Positions 34,464 to 42,382 of a DNA stretch of 64,000 nt are shown piece after piece (positions within the stretch are counted from its first letter, which is position 1; the number at the start of each line of letters is the position of its first letter). Location: NCBI RefSeq assembly GCF_017573545.1, contig NZ_JAGEOK010000009.1, positions 1-64,000 of the forward strand, read 5' to 3'. The stretch comes from Actinomadura nitritigenes (lineage in GTDB: Bacteria > Actinomycetota > Actinomycetes > Streptosporangiales > Streptosporangiaceae). Made by a program: the position numbers and the translations under genes. The notes below the pieces were generated by a model. The model had not been told where the DNA came from. It saw nothing but the letters and a program-made list of their open reading frames with translations, and searched no databases.

Positions 34464-35473
34464 ACCCGCGCCGAGCGCGGGTTGGCGCCGCATTCCCACA
34501 CGCCGTGCGGGCAGTAGTCCGTGATCGACTGGTAGGCCACGTTATGCGACATGATCCAGTCATGCATTCCCTGGATATATTCGGGGTTGTCGGAGTTGCG
34601 GAACAGACCCCATTCCGGAAAGGAGATGGGCTTTCCGCGGGCCGCGGCGAAGTCCGCCTGGGCCTTCATCCCGTACGGCTCGTCGATGTAGTCCTGGAAG
34701 GACTCTCCGGGCGGCTGGTCATAGCTGTCGGAACCGATGACGTCCACCACGTCGTCGCCCGGATAGCACTCCGTCCACGGGACCGCGTCGTGGCCGCGGT
34801 TCGGCGCGAAATCGAACCGGAAACGCGCGCCGGGCACCGCGCGCATCGCCGCGACGATGCGCCGCCAGTACACCCTCCACGCGTCCGGGTCGGGCGCGCA
34901 GCGGCCGTCGTAGACGTCGCCGTTCATCTCCCAGCCGAGGACGATCACCGTGTCGCCCGCGTTCAGCGAGACCAGGTGCCGCGCGAGCGCCTGGTAGTGC
35001 CCGTCGAACGCGCCGGACGCGCCGCCGCGCAGCAGCGATGCCACCACGACCGGCTGCAGCCCCGCCTCGTTCGGCGCCATCATCGGCACGTTGACGACCA
35101 GCAGCCGGCGCGGGTCGGCCTCCCGCCAGCGCGTCCACGGCTGCAGGATCTGCGGGGGCCCCTCGACGTCGTCCCAGGAGTCGCCCGGCAGGTAGGTGCG
35201 CCCGACGGTGACCGTCGAGCCGAGCCAGCGCTGGAACCGCTCCACCCGGGCGACGCCCTCCGCACCCGAACCGAGAAACGCCCCCAACGGAACGTAATTG
35301 GCCGTTCTGTGCGCGGCCTGCGGCCGGAACCAGCCGACCAGAGTGGACGCGGCGAGCGCGACCAGGACGGCGGAGGCGAGCAATACCGGCGCGAACGGGA
35401 AGAACGCGGCGCGCCTTTTTCGCCGCGTTTCCTGCGGCCGCCGCCCGGTCGAATGGATATTCGCAGCTCGCAT
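33869..35473 (-). CDS. Membrane-anchored GH26-like glycoside hydrolase with Pro-rich tail
   Basis: The 534-residue product has a basic cytoplasmic start, a transmembrane anchor (about 22-48) and an extracellular TIM-barrel-like domain (about 60-345). WEMNG (Glu182) and FPEWG (Glu287) match the acid/base and nucleophile positions of GH26-type mannanases/glucanases. The remaining 190 residues are Pro/Ala/Gly-rich with SGAVPPAGTVPP repeats, antisense to the glycosyltransferase tail. It may trim or release the exopolysaccharide. ATG 35473 was chosen as the nearest Met before the anchor; no strong ribosome site is visible. Confidence 0.8.
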   Translation of the reverse strand: MRAANIHSTGRRPQETRRKRRAAFFPFAPVLLASAVLVALAASTLVGWFRPQAAHRTANYVPLGAFLGSGAEGVARVERFQRWLGSTVTVGRTYLPGDSWDDVEGPPQILQPWTRWREADPRRLLVVNVPMMAPNEAGLQPVVVASLLRGGASGAFDGHYQALARHLVSLNAGDTVIVLGWEMNGDVYDGRCAPDPDAWRVYWRRIVAAMRAVPGARFRFDFAPNRGHDAVPWTECYPGDDVVDVIGSDSYDQPPGESFQDYIDEPYGMKAQADFAAARGKPISFPEWGLFRNSDNPEYIQGMHDWIMSHNVAYQSITDYCPHGVWECGANPRSARVYRELFGGVTAPSPAESGNVATPPIAPPPSAPPPGPAAPPAVAPQSAPPSGTAPSGTVPPGTAPSVPSGAVPPAGAVPPSGAVSPAGTVPPAGTVPPAGTVPPAGGGPAPASGAPAPAPAPPSAPPGPPEPPVHPPPVNPPPRRPAPDIARTSEPARTSTPRSPASASSRATPSGAVPPRPATSRVTAARRATVSAMS

Positions 35474-35600
35474 GCGTATCGTATGCCCGTTGGCGGCCGC
35501 AGCGAACGAATCGGCCAAGCGGCCGATCACAAAATTTACCTTGAAAGGGAAGGCACGCCGTGCGCCAAGACCCGCCGCCGGAACCGGCCGGCTGACCCGG

Positions 35601-36851
35601 ATGTTCCTCGACACCCGCACCCCGCCGGGGCCGCTCCTGGACCCCGGGCTGCCCGTCCTGCTGCTGCGCACCGACCACAATTTCTTCCACCACGGAAGCC
35701 TCGGCGCGATCCGTTCGCTCGGCCGCGCCGGAGTGCCGGTGCACGCCATCCTGGAGGGCCGCGCCAGCCCGGTGTCCCGGTCCCGCTACCTGTACCGGGG
35801 GCATCCGTGGGCGCCGCCCGCCGAGCGCCCCGCCGAGCTGGCCGCCCACCTGCACCGGATCGCCGAGCGGATCGGCCGCCCGGCGCTGCTGCTGCCCGTC
35901 GACGACGCCGGCGCGCTGTTCGTCGCCGAGCACGCCGAGGCGCTCGCGCCCGCGTTCGTCTTCCCGCGCCAGGACCCCGACGTCCCGCGCCGCGTCGCGG
36001 ACAAGTCGCAGCTCATCGCCGCGCTCCGGGAGCACGGCGTGCCGTGCCCGCAGAGCCGCACGCCGCGCAGCGCCGCCGACGTGGAGGACGCCGCCGCCGA
36101 GCTCGGCCTGCCGCTGATCGCCAAGTGGGCGCGGCCGTGGCGGCTGCCGCCGGGCATGCGCAGCACCACCGTCGCGCACACCCTGGACGAGGCGTACCGG
36201 CTGTTCGCGGCCGGGCTCCGGCGCGACCCGGACGGCGGCGCCGGCCCGCTGATCCTGCAGCGGCGCATCCCGAAGGCCGGCGGCGACTGGTTCTTCCACG
36301 GCTACTTCGACGCGTCCCTGGACTGCCTGTTCGCCGCGACCGGGCGCAAGCACCTCGCGCACCCGCCGCAGGCGGGCCACACGGTCGCCGGGGAGTGGAC
36401 CCGCAACCCCGAGCTGGAGCGCCTCGCGGTGCAGACCGTGCGGACGCTCGGCTGCCGGGGCCCGGTCGACCTGGACTTCCGGTTCGACGCCGGGACCGGC
36501 GCCTACCATCTGCTGGACTTCAACCCGCGGATCGGCGCGCAGTTCCGGCTGTTCACCGACCGGCGCGGGCTCGACCTCGTCCGCGTCCTGCACCTGGACC
36601 AGTCCGGGCGGGACGTCCCGCCGGCGCTGCCTGCGTTCGGCCGCCGGATGCTGGTGGAGAACCACTACCTGCGGCAGTCGCTCGGGCGGCCGCTGCTGCG
36701 CGCGGGGACCCTCCGCCCGCTGCGCGAGGCCGACGAGCTGGCCTGGTACGCCGGCGACGACCTGCCGCCGTTCCTGGCCATGGGCGGGCAGAGCGTGCTG
36801 CGCGCCGCCGGGCGCGCGCGGGGGCGCGCGCCCCGCCCGGCCGGCCGCTGA
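35601..36851 (+). CDS. ATP-grasp domain enzyme
   Basis: The 416-residue protein has an N-terminal domain (LLLRTDHNFFHHGSLGAIRSLGRAG) and a carbamoyl-phosphate-synthase-like ATP-grasp region (about 125-330). The latter contains DKSQLIAALREHGVPCPQSRTP, PLIAKWARP, LILQRRIP and VDLDFRFD...LLDFNPRIGAQFR with metal-binding Asp and Asn. Such enzymes form amide or ester bonds from carboxylates. Its divergence from the GH26-like gene and proximity to an FAD oxidoreductase suggest polysaccharide decoration or a separate small pathway. A 10-bp hairpin overlaps the stop. Confidence 0.82.
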   Translation: MFLDTRTPPGPLLDPGLPVLLLRTDHNFFHHGSLGAIRSLGRAGVPVHAILEGRASPVSRSRYLYRGHPWAPPAERPAELAAHLHRIAERIGRPALLLPVDDAGALFVAEHAEALAPAFVFPRQDPDVPRRVADKSQLIAALREHGVPCPQSRTPRSAADVEDAAAELGLPLIAKWARPWRLPPGMRSTTVAHTLDEAYRLFAAGLRRDPDGGAGPLILQRRIPKAGGDWFFHGYFDASLDCLFAATGRKHLAHPPQAGHTVAGEWTRNPELERLAVQTVRTLGCRGPVDLDFRFDAGTGAYHLLDFNPRIGAQFRLFTDRRGLDLVRVLHLDQSGRDVPPALPAFGRRMLVENHYLRQSLGRPLLRAGTLRPLREADELAWYAGDDLPPFLAMGGQSVLRAAGRARGRAPRPAGR

Positions 36852-36861
36852 GCCGGCCGGG
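36836..36861 (+). terminator. Hairpin at the ATP-grasp stop codon
   Basis: Perfect 10-bp inverted repeat (36836-36845 with 36852-36861) with a 6-nt loop containing the TGA stop. Possible attenuator or terminator before the FAD oxidoreductase gene. Confidence 0.4.
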
Positions 36862-36929
36862 CCGCATCACCGGCGGCGCCCGGGGAGGCGGCGCCATCAC
36901 AGCACTGACACACATCGGGGGAACCAGAA

Positions 36930-38174
36930 ATGACCGACTCGGTCAGCGACGTCGTCATCGTCGGCGCCGGGCCCTACGGCCTGTCGACCGCCGCGCACCT
37001 GCAGAACCTCGGGCTCGAGGTGCGGATCATCGGCACGCCCATGGAGTACTGGGCCACCAGCATGCCCGAGGGCATGCACCTGAAGTCCGAGCCGTTCGCG
37101 TCCAGCCTCGGGGCGCCGCAGGACGGCCTGCGCTTCACCGACCGCCACCCCGAGTGGCGGCTCGGCCAGCCGATCCCGCTGGACACCTTCGTCGCCTACG
37201 GCCGCTGGTTCGCCGAGCAGGCGGTGCCGGACGTCGAGGCCGGCCAGGTGGTGAAGGTCGAGCGGGGCGGCCCGGCCGGGTACGAGGCCACCCTCGCCAC
37301 CGGCGAGGTGATCGCGTCCCGCACCGTCGTGGTCGCGGTCGGCGTCGGCCCGTTCGCGCACGTCCCCGAGGAGCTGGCGGGCATGCCGTCCTGGCTCGTC
37401 TCGCACAGCGGCGAGCACCGGGACCTGAGCCTGTTCGCGGGCAAGGACGTCGCGGTCGTCGGGGCCGGGCAGTCGGCGCTGGAGACGGCGGTGCTGCTCG
37501 CCGACGCGGGCGCGCACCCGCACGTCATCGCGCGGCGCGGCGAGATCGACTGGAACACGGTGCCGAAGGAGCACCGCACCCTCGGCGAGCGGCTGCGGCA
37601 GGGCCCGCGGTCCGGGCTCGGCACCGGGTACCGGACGTGGCTGTGGGCGGAGCGGCCCGGCGTCGTCCGGTACCTGCCGGAGCGGACGCGGCTGCGGCTG
37701 GTCCGCGAGACGCTGCCGCCCGCCGGGGCGTGGTGGCTGCGGGACCGGCTGGACGAGCGGGTCCGCGTGTCGGCGGGCCGGCGGCTCGTGAAGGCCGTCG
37801 AGCAGGACGACGTCATCGCGATCACCACCGTCGACCGGACGGGTCGGCGCCTCGTCGTCGAGGCCGAGCACGTGATCGCGGCGACCGGGTTCGTGCCGCA
37901 GGTGGAGCGGCTGAAGCTGCTGTCGCCGGAGCTGCGGGTGCGGGTGGACAGCCGCCTCGGCGCGCCGGTGCTCAGCGCCAACTTCGAGTCGTCGATGCCG
38001 GGCCTGTACTTCGCGGGGCTGGCGGCGGCGCCGACGTTCGGGCCGGTGATGCGGTTCGTGCACGGCGCAAACTTCGCGGCGCGCCGGATCGCCCGCCACA
38101 TCGTCCACCGGACGCCCTCGGCGAGCGGCGCGGCGCGGCGGCCTGCGCCGGCCCTGGAGGCCGACCCGAGGTAG
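36930..38174 (+). CDS. FAD/NAD(P)-dependent oxidoreductase
   Basis: The 414-residue product has two Rossmann motifs, VVIVGAGPYGLSTAAHL (about 8-24, FAD) and VAVVGAGQSALETAVLL (about 171-187, NAD(P)H). It also carries ATGFVPQVERL near the C-terminus. The layout resembles flavin monooxygenases or ornithine/lysine hydroxylase-like proteins, but the substrate cannot be assigned. GGGGGAA ribosome site (36917-36923) and ATG start. It lies 78 nt after the ATP-grasp gene in the same direction; the two may form a functional pair. Confidence 0.8.
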   Translation: MTDSVSDVVIVGAGPYGLSTAAHLQNLGLEVRIIGTPMEYWATSMPEGMHLKSEPFASSLGAPQDGLRFTDRHPEWRLGQPIPLDTFVAYGRWFAEQAVPDVEAGQVVKVERGGPAGYEATLATGEVIASRTVVVAVGVGPFAHVPEELAGMPSWLVSHSGEHRDLSLFAGKDVAVVGAGQSALETAVLLADAGAHPHVIARRGEIDWNTVPKEHRTLGERLRQGPRSGLGTGYRTWLWAERPGVVRYLPERTRLRLVRETLPPAGAWWLRDRLDERVRVSAGRRLVKAVEQDDVIAITTVDRTGRRLVVEAEHVIAATGFVPQVERLKLLSPELRVRVDSRLGAPVLSANFESSMPGLYFAGLAAAPTFGPVMRFVHGANFAARRIARHIVHRTPSASGAARRPAPALEADPR

Positions 38175-38215
38175 CGCCTGGACGGCGCCGGAGGGTGACG
38201 GTAGGCGCCGGGCAG

Positions 38216-38262
38216 AGGATCTTCCTCCCGGGGAGAAGAAATCTCACGGGGAGGAAGATCCT
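38216..38262. terminator. Strong nested hairpin terminator
   Basis: A perfect 14-bp stem (38216-38229 with 38249-38262) encloses a smaller GAGA/TCTC stem (38233-38236 with 38242-38245). It lies 42 nt after the FAD oxidoreductase stop and 92 nt from the convergent gene's stop, so it can serve both strands. Confidence 0.8.
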
Positions 38263-38353
38263 TCACCGGACGGGACGACGCCGGTGGCGCGCCGGGGCGG
38301 GCGCGCCACCGGCGCCCGCTTCCGCGGGGCCGCGCGGGCGGAGCGCGGCGGGA

Positions 38354-38641
38354 TCAGCGCCAGTGCGGGCGGGCCCGGCGGCGGACCCGTTCGACCCGGG
38401 CGGTGGCGACGGCCCATTCGAGCCGGGACCACAGCGTCCAGAACCGGGTCCATTCCGGCCGGGTGCGCGCGAGGATCCGCTCCGGCCTGCGGAAACGGCG
38501 CGCGAGGCGGATGCCCTCGCGGCTGACCGAGTAGCGGACCGGGCGGGTCGCGCGGGGCGAGCGGGGTGCGGCGGCGGCGCGCGGGAGCACCGTCCTGCGC
38601 GGCGACCACGACCATGCGTTCACGGGGGAGGGGGCGGGCAT
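38354..38641 (-). CDS. Small Arg/Trp-rich hypothetical protein
   Basis: The 95-residue protein starts at ATG 38641 with a GAGGAG ribosome site 9 nt upstream. Nearly every third codon base is G or C, which supports real coding. The product is very basic with Trp at regular spacing (EWTRFWTLWSRLEWAVATARVERVRRR). No signal peptide or known domain. An in-frame upstream ATG at 38761 lacks a good ribosome site. Its basic amphipathic C-terminus could bind nucleic acid or membrane, which is speculative. Confidence 0.6.
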   Translation of the reverse strand: MPAPSPVNAWSWSPRRTVLPRAAAAPRSPRATRPVRYSVSREGIRLARRFRRPERILARTRPEWTRFWTLWSRLEWAVATARVERVRRRARPHWR

Positions 38642-38998
38642 GCGGTCGGCTCCTCGATTAGACGGCCACCTTGTCACCGAATGTAGCGCACTGGATACCG
38701 TGCGCCATGCTTCTCCCGGACATCGGTCCGGGACGCGGGTGCCGGGGTCCGCCCGGATCATCGGGGCAGCGAGTCTCGATAAAGCGGGCGAATTCCGGCT
38801 AAAACACTTTCCTTCGGTCGCGGAAACGGCTCATCGGAAAGCGAAATCCACGACCGGGTAAAGGATGGCAAAGACGCGCCGAGTCGTCCGGTAACGCGTC
38901 GGTGAACGCGCCCGGCGCGGTGCTACGGTCATGCCGACCGGCCCGGAACCGGACATCGAACGACGGCCCGACCAGGCCCGACGCGAGGAGTTTCCGCA
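38642..38998. other. Intergenic region with likely divergent promoters
   Basis: 357 nt between divergent starts. The part 38760-38890 is AT-rich for this window. TACGGT at 38924-38929 could be a -10 element for the gene at 38999. No gene or repeat seen. Confidence 0.4.
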
Positions 38999-39985
38999 GT
39001 GCGACGCCAACCGATCCGCCACGGGGCGAGCAGCCCCGATGTGCGGCGGCGCGCGCTCGGAACCGCGCTCGTGCGCGTCGCCGTCATCGCCGGATTCGCG
39101 TTCGCCGGATGGATCGCGCTCAGCTCCTTCAACCAGTCCGCTTACGCCGCCCGGAACGGCGGCGCGGAAACCGGAACCGCCGGCAGCGGAACCGCCGGCG
39201 GGAGCACCGCGGCCGGGGAGACGGAGCGGGCCGACCGGTGGAACCCGGTAAGCGACGCCGCCGGCGGCGCCTCCGGGCTCGACGGGCTCTCCACGCTCCG
39301 CCACTTCCGGTTCGCGGGCGGCCGCCCGACCGCCGGCACGCCCGGCGCCGTCACCGGCGACGTCCGCGAGGCCGGCCGGCGACCGGTCGCCTACCTGGGC
39401 GAGCGCGGGCGCGATGCCGCCGCCGACGGCGGCCACGTGGTCCGCAAGGTCGGCGGCACCGTGGACCGCACCGTGGCGAAGACCGCCGGCGCGGCCGGCG
39501 TCGCGCACCTGCGGCTGCCGGACGTCCCGTCGGACGACCACGGCGTCGGCCGGCTCGTGCCCGGCGTGGCCGCCCCGCACAGCACGGCGCACGGCGCGCC
39601 GAGGCCCGGCGCGGACGCGTCGTCCCGCCCTGACGGCGCGGCGCACGCGAAGGAGCACGGCGCCGCCCGCGCCCGCATCGCGGCGGCCGTGAAGAAGGCG
39701 GGCCACGCCTCCGCCGAGGCGCCGTCCGGGGCGCACCGCTCCGGCGGCCACTGCCGGGCGTGCGGCGACGGGCACCGCCTGCCCGGCGCGCCCGGGGCGC
39801 CGTCCGGCCAGGACGGCAACCCGCGCAGCGGCGCGCCGTCCGGCGGGCACCCGTTCGGGCCGTTCGCCGACCTCGGCTCCGCGCAGCGCCCGCAGGCGCC
39901 GCGCGCCCTCGACACCGGTGCCTTCCACCGCACCGCGCTGACCGACGAGGCGGCCCCGGGCCGTCCCTCGGTCGTCCCCGACTAG
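38999..39985 (+). CDS. Secreted or membrane-anchored low-complexity protein
   Basis: The 328-residue product starts at GTG behind GAGGAG (38985-38990). An Arg-rich start and hydrophobic segment (about 22-47, ALVRVAVIAGFAFAGWIALSSFNQSAYA) form a signal peptide or anchor. The rest is Gly/Ala/His/Pro-rich, with a central stretch HVVRKVGGTVDRTVAKTAG and a CRACGDGH motif. No known domain. It sits upstream of the chaplin-like gene and is probably another surface protein. Confidence 0.65.
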   Translation: MRRQPIRHGASSPDVRRRALGTALVRVAVIAGFAFAGWIALSSFNQSAYAARNGGAETGTAGSGTAGGSTAAGETERADRWNPVSDAAGGASGLDGLSTLRHFRFAGGRPTAGTPGAVTGDVREAGRRPVAYLGERGRDAAADGGHVVRKVGGTVDRTVAKTAGAAGVAHLRLPDVPSDDHGVGRLVPGVAAPHSTAHGAPRPGADASSRPDGAAHAKEHGAARARIAAAVKKAGHASAEAPSGAHRSGGHCRACGDGHRLPGAPGAPSGQDGNPRSGAPSGGHPFGPFADLGSAQRPQAPRALDTGAFHRTALTDEAAPGRPSVVPD

Positions 39986-40227
39986 CACCCGCCACCGGGG
40001 CGTCGCGCGCATCCGCGCGGTCCCGTGCCGGAAGCCGCCCTCACCCGCCCGCGGGCCTCCCGCGCCGCGCGCCGGACGGCCGCTTCCCGCCCTCCCCTCG
40101 CCTCTCCACCGATCTTTCTCTCCGAACGGCACGGTCCTGGCCAGACCGCTGCCCGCTGCGCTCACCCGGACGGTGCACGCAGTGATCATCACCGATTCAC
40201 CGATTCACCGAAAGAAGGAGCAACACC

Positions 40228-41487
40228 ATGCGCATCTGGGCAAGGAACACCGGCCGCGCCGCCCTCGTCGCGGCGGGCTGCGTCGCGATGGGGACGTCCG
40301 GACTCGGCGCCCCCGCCTCGGCGGACAACCGCACCAGCGGGGACCTGTCCATCCTGGGCGGCAACCAGATCGTCGCGCCGATCTCGATACCGATCGACGT
40401 CAGCGGCAACGCCATCGGCGCCGCCGCCGGCATCGCCCAGGCCGGCTCGAAGGGCGGCGCGTCCGTCGAGCGGCGCGGCCGCGACGGCGGCGACATGCAC
40501 ACCTCGGGCAACCTGTCGATCGGCGGCGGCAACCAGCTCTACGCCCCGATCTCCATCCCGGTGGACGTCTGCGGCAACGCCGTCGGCGCCCTCGTCGGCA
40601 TCGCGCGGGCCGGCTGCAAGGGCGGCGCCACCGTCAAGAGCGGCGGGCACCACCACCACAGCGGCTGGCGCGCCGGACGCGAGGCCACCGTTCCGGGCGA
40701 GCGCCAGGCGCCCACCGGTCCGGGCGGCCGCCAGGCGCCCGCGGCACCGGGTGGGCTCCAGGCGCCGACCGCGCCGGGCGAGCGCCAGGCGCCCGCCGCC
40801 GGCAACGGCCGCATGGGCGGCTGGGACGGCGGCTGGGGCGGCCACGAGCACGGCATGAAGACGTCCGGGAACCTGTCCATCCTGGGCGGCAACCAGGTGT
40901 ACGCGCCGATCTCCGTGCCGGTGAACGTCTGCGGCAACGCCGTCTCCCTCATCGCGGGGATCACCCAGGCCGGCTGCAAGGGCGGCGCCTCCGTCGAGCG
41001 CAAGGGCGACGAAGGGCCGAACATGAAGACGTCCGGGAACCTGTCCATCCTGGGCGGCAACCAGGTGTACGCGCCGATCTCCGTCCCCGTGAACGTCTGC
41101 GGCAACGCGATCGGCGCGATCCTCGGCATCGCGCAGGCGGGCTGCAAGGGCGGCGCCTCCGTCACCAGCGGCGGCCACGAGCACCACGAGCCGCCGATCA
41201 AGCACTTCCCGAAGAAGCCGCACCACAAGCCGCCCTACAAGCCGTCCAAGCACCGCCCGGCGGCCGGGCACCACAAGCTGCCGTCCACCCTGCGGGGGAC
41301 CAGCGAGCGGATCGCGATGGGCCCGGACTACCGCAGCGCCGACGGCCTGCCCGCCGTGCAGGACCTGCTGGGCAAGGTCGCCCGGATCGCCAGGCCGGTC
41401 GCGAACGTCACGCCGGGGCAGGTCGGCACGCAGCTGCCGCAGGGCGGCGAGGCGCCGGTCAAGCTGGGCACCGCGCTGACCCACTGA
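40228..41487 (+). CDS. Chaplin-like secreted protein with four chaplin repeats
   Basis: The 419-residue protein has a Sec signal peptide (1-32, ending PASA). It contains four chaplin-type repeats of about 45 residues, at nt 40330-40480, 40498-40640, 40855-41005 and 41023-41170. Each has SGNLSILGGNQVYAPISVPV-like strands, then VNVCGNAIG...QAGCKGG. Repeats 2-4 carry the usual Cys pair; repeat 1 has Ser at both places. Repeats 2 and 3 are separated by a Pro/Gly/Gln linker with four RQAP/LQAP units. The C-terminus is Lys/His/Pro-rich, with no LPXTG or membrane anchor. Chaplins assemble as amyloid-like hydrophobic layers on aerial hyphae and spores. GAAAGAAGGAG ribosome site. Confidence 0.85.
   Translation: MRIWARNTGRAALVAAGCVAMGTSGLGAPASADNRTSGDLSILGGNQIVAPISIPIDVSGNAIGAAAGIAQAGSKGGASVERRGRDGGDMHTSGNLSIGGGNQLYAPISIPVDVCGNAVGALVGIARAGCKGGATVKSGGHHHHSGWRAGREATVPGERQAPTGPGGRQAPAAPGGLQAPTAPGERQAPAAGNGRMGGWDGGWGGHEHGMKTSGNLSILGGNQVYAPISVPVNVCGNAVSLIAGITQAGCKGGASVERKGDEGPNMKTSGNLSILGGNQVYAPISVPVNVCGNAIGAILGIAQAGCKGGASVTSGGHEHHEPPIKHFPKKPHHKPPYKPSKHRPAAGHHKLPSTLRGTSERIAMGPDYRSADGLPAVQDLLGKVARIARPVANVTPGQVGTQLPQGGEAPVKLGTALTH
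40855..40916 (+). repeat. 62-nt exact direct repeat in the chaplin-like gene, copy 1
   Basis: The segment at the start of chaplin repeat 3 is identical to 41023-41084 at the start of repeat 4. Exact identity over 62 nt, including third codon positions, indicates recent duplication or gene conversion. Confidence 0.9.
41023..41084 (+). repeat. 62-nt exact direct repeat in the chaplin-like gene, copy 2
   Basis: Second copy of the exact repeat at 40855-40916, opening chaplin repeat 4. Confidence 0.9.
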
Positions 41488-41573
41488 GTCATGACCGGCC
41501 CGGATGACGATCCGCGCGGCCGGCCGAGCCGACGGTGAAGGGGACGGCAGACGTGCCGCCCCCTTCCCCGCGT

Positions 41574-41613
41574 CCGGGCGGCGCGGCCCTCCCGTGCGGG
41601 CCGCGCCGCCCGG
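41574..41613 (+). terminator. Strong hairpin terminator after the chaplin-like gene
   Basis: Perfect 16-bp stem (41574-41589 with 41598-41613) with an 8-nt loop, followed by TTCCCGT. It lies between the chaplin-like gene and the sortase gene and probably separates their transcripts, unless it acts as an attenuator. Confidence 0.75.
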
Positions 41614-41640
41614 TTCCCGTGTCACGGGAGACGGAGACGG

Positions 41641-42342
41641 ATGGTGGAGATCGAGACGATGGCGAAGACGATGCCGGAGACGAAGACGATGCAAGGGACG
41701 AAGATGGTGGACGACGGAAGGCGGGACGACGGGTCGTGGGTCGGCACGCCGCCGGGCGCGAGGGCCTCACGGGTGCCGGCGAGGGCGCTGCCCGCGGTGG
41801 CGTTCCTCGCCGCCGGATGCGTGGCGGCGGCCGGGACGCCGGCGGCGCACGCCGCGCCGGCCGGGACCCGCGCCGTCGCGGCCGCGCCGGGCCGGACCGC
41901 CGCCGCGCACGCCGCCCGGCCGCGGATCGGGAAGGTGATCGCCACCATCTCGATCAAGCGGATCCACCTGAAGATCAAGGTGCGGGAGGGCGTCTCGCGC
42001 CGCGTGCTCAGCAAGGGCGTCGGCCACTACCCGAGGACGGCCCCGCCCGGCACTCTCGGCAACACCGTCCTGCTGGGCCACCGCACCACGTGGCTGCACC
42101 CGTTCGGCGCGCTCGACCGGCTGCGGCGCGGCGACCGGATCGTCCTCAAGGCGCACCACAGGACCTACGTCTACCGGGTGCGCGGCAGGCACATCATCGT
42201 GCCGACGGACCGGCGCGCCCTCGAACCCGTGCCCTTCAAACCCGGAAAGGCGCCGAACGGCGAGTACATCACGCTCATCAGCTGCACCCCGAAGGGCTCG
42301 GACCGGCACCGCATCGTCGTCGTCGGGAAGATGGGGAAATGA
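41641..42342 (+). CDS. Class E/F-type sortase
   Basis: The 233-residue protein has an N-terminal extension, a signal peptide or anchor (about 43-72) and a sortase domain. LLGHRTTW gives His147, TLISCTP gives Cys215, and Arg224 in RHRIVVVG completes the catalytic set. It would attach sorting-signal proteins to the wall or fuse pilin-like subunits. No protein in this window ends with an LPXTG- or LAXTG-type signal, so its substrate lies elsewhere. ATG 41641 is used; ATGs at 41659, 41671, 41689 and 41704 are also in frame. Confidence 0.85.
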   Translation: MVEIETMAKTMPETKTMQGTKMVDDGRRDDGSWVGTPPGARASRVPARALPAVAFLAAGCVAAAGTPAAHAAPAGTRAVAAAPGRTAAAHAARPRIGKVIATISIKRIHLKIKVREGVSRRVLSKGVGHYPRTAPPGTLGNTVLLGHRTTWLHPFGALDRLRRGDRIVLKAHHRTYVYRVRGRHIIVPTDRRALEPVPFKPGKAPNGEYITLISCTPKGSDRHRIVVVGKMGK

Positions 42343-42382
42343 CGTCGCCGGGGGAGCGGAACGAACCGGCGCGGGATTCCGG

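Noticed and set aside
38216..38262. Possible insertion-sequence terminal repeat
   Set aside because: The stem is short, has a nested loop stem and lies directly behind a stop codon, which fits a terminator; no second copy was seen.
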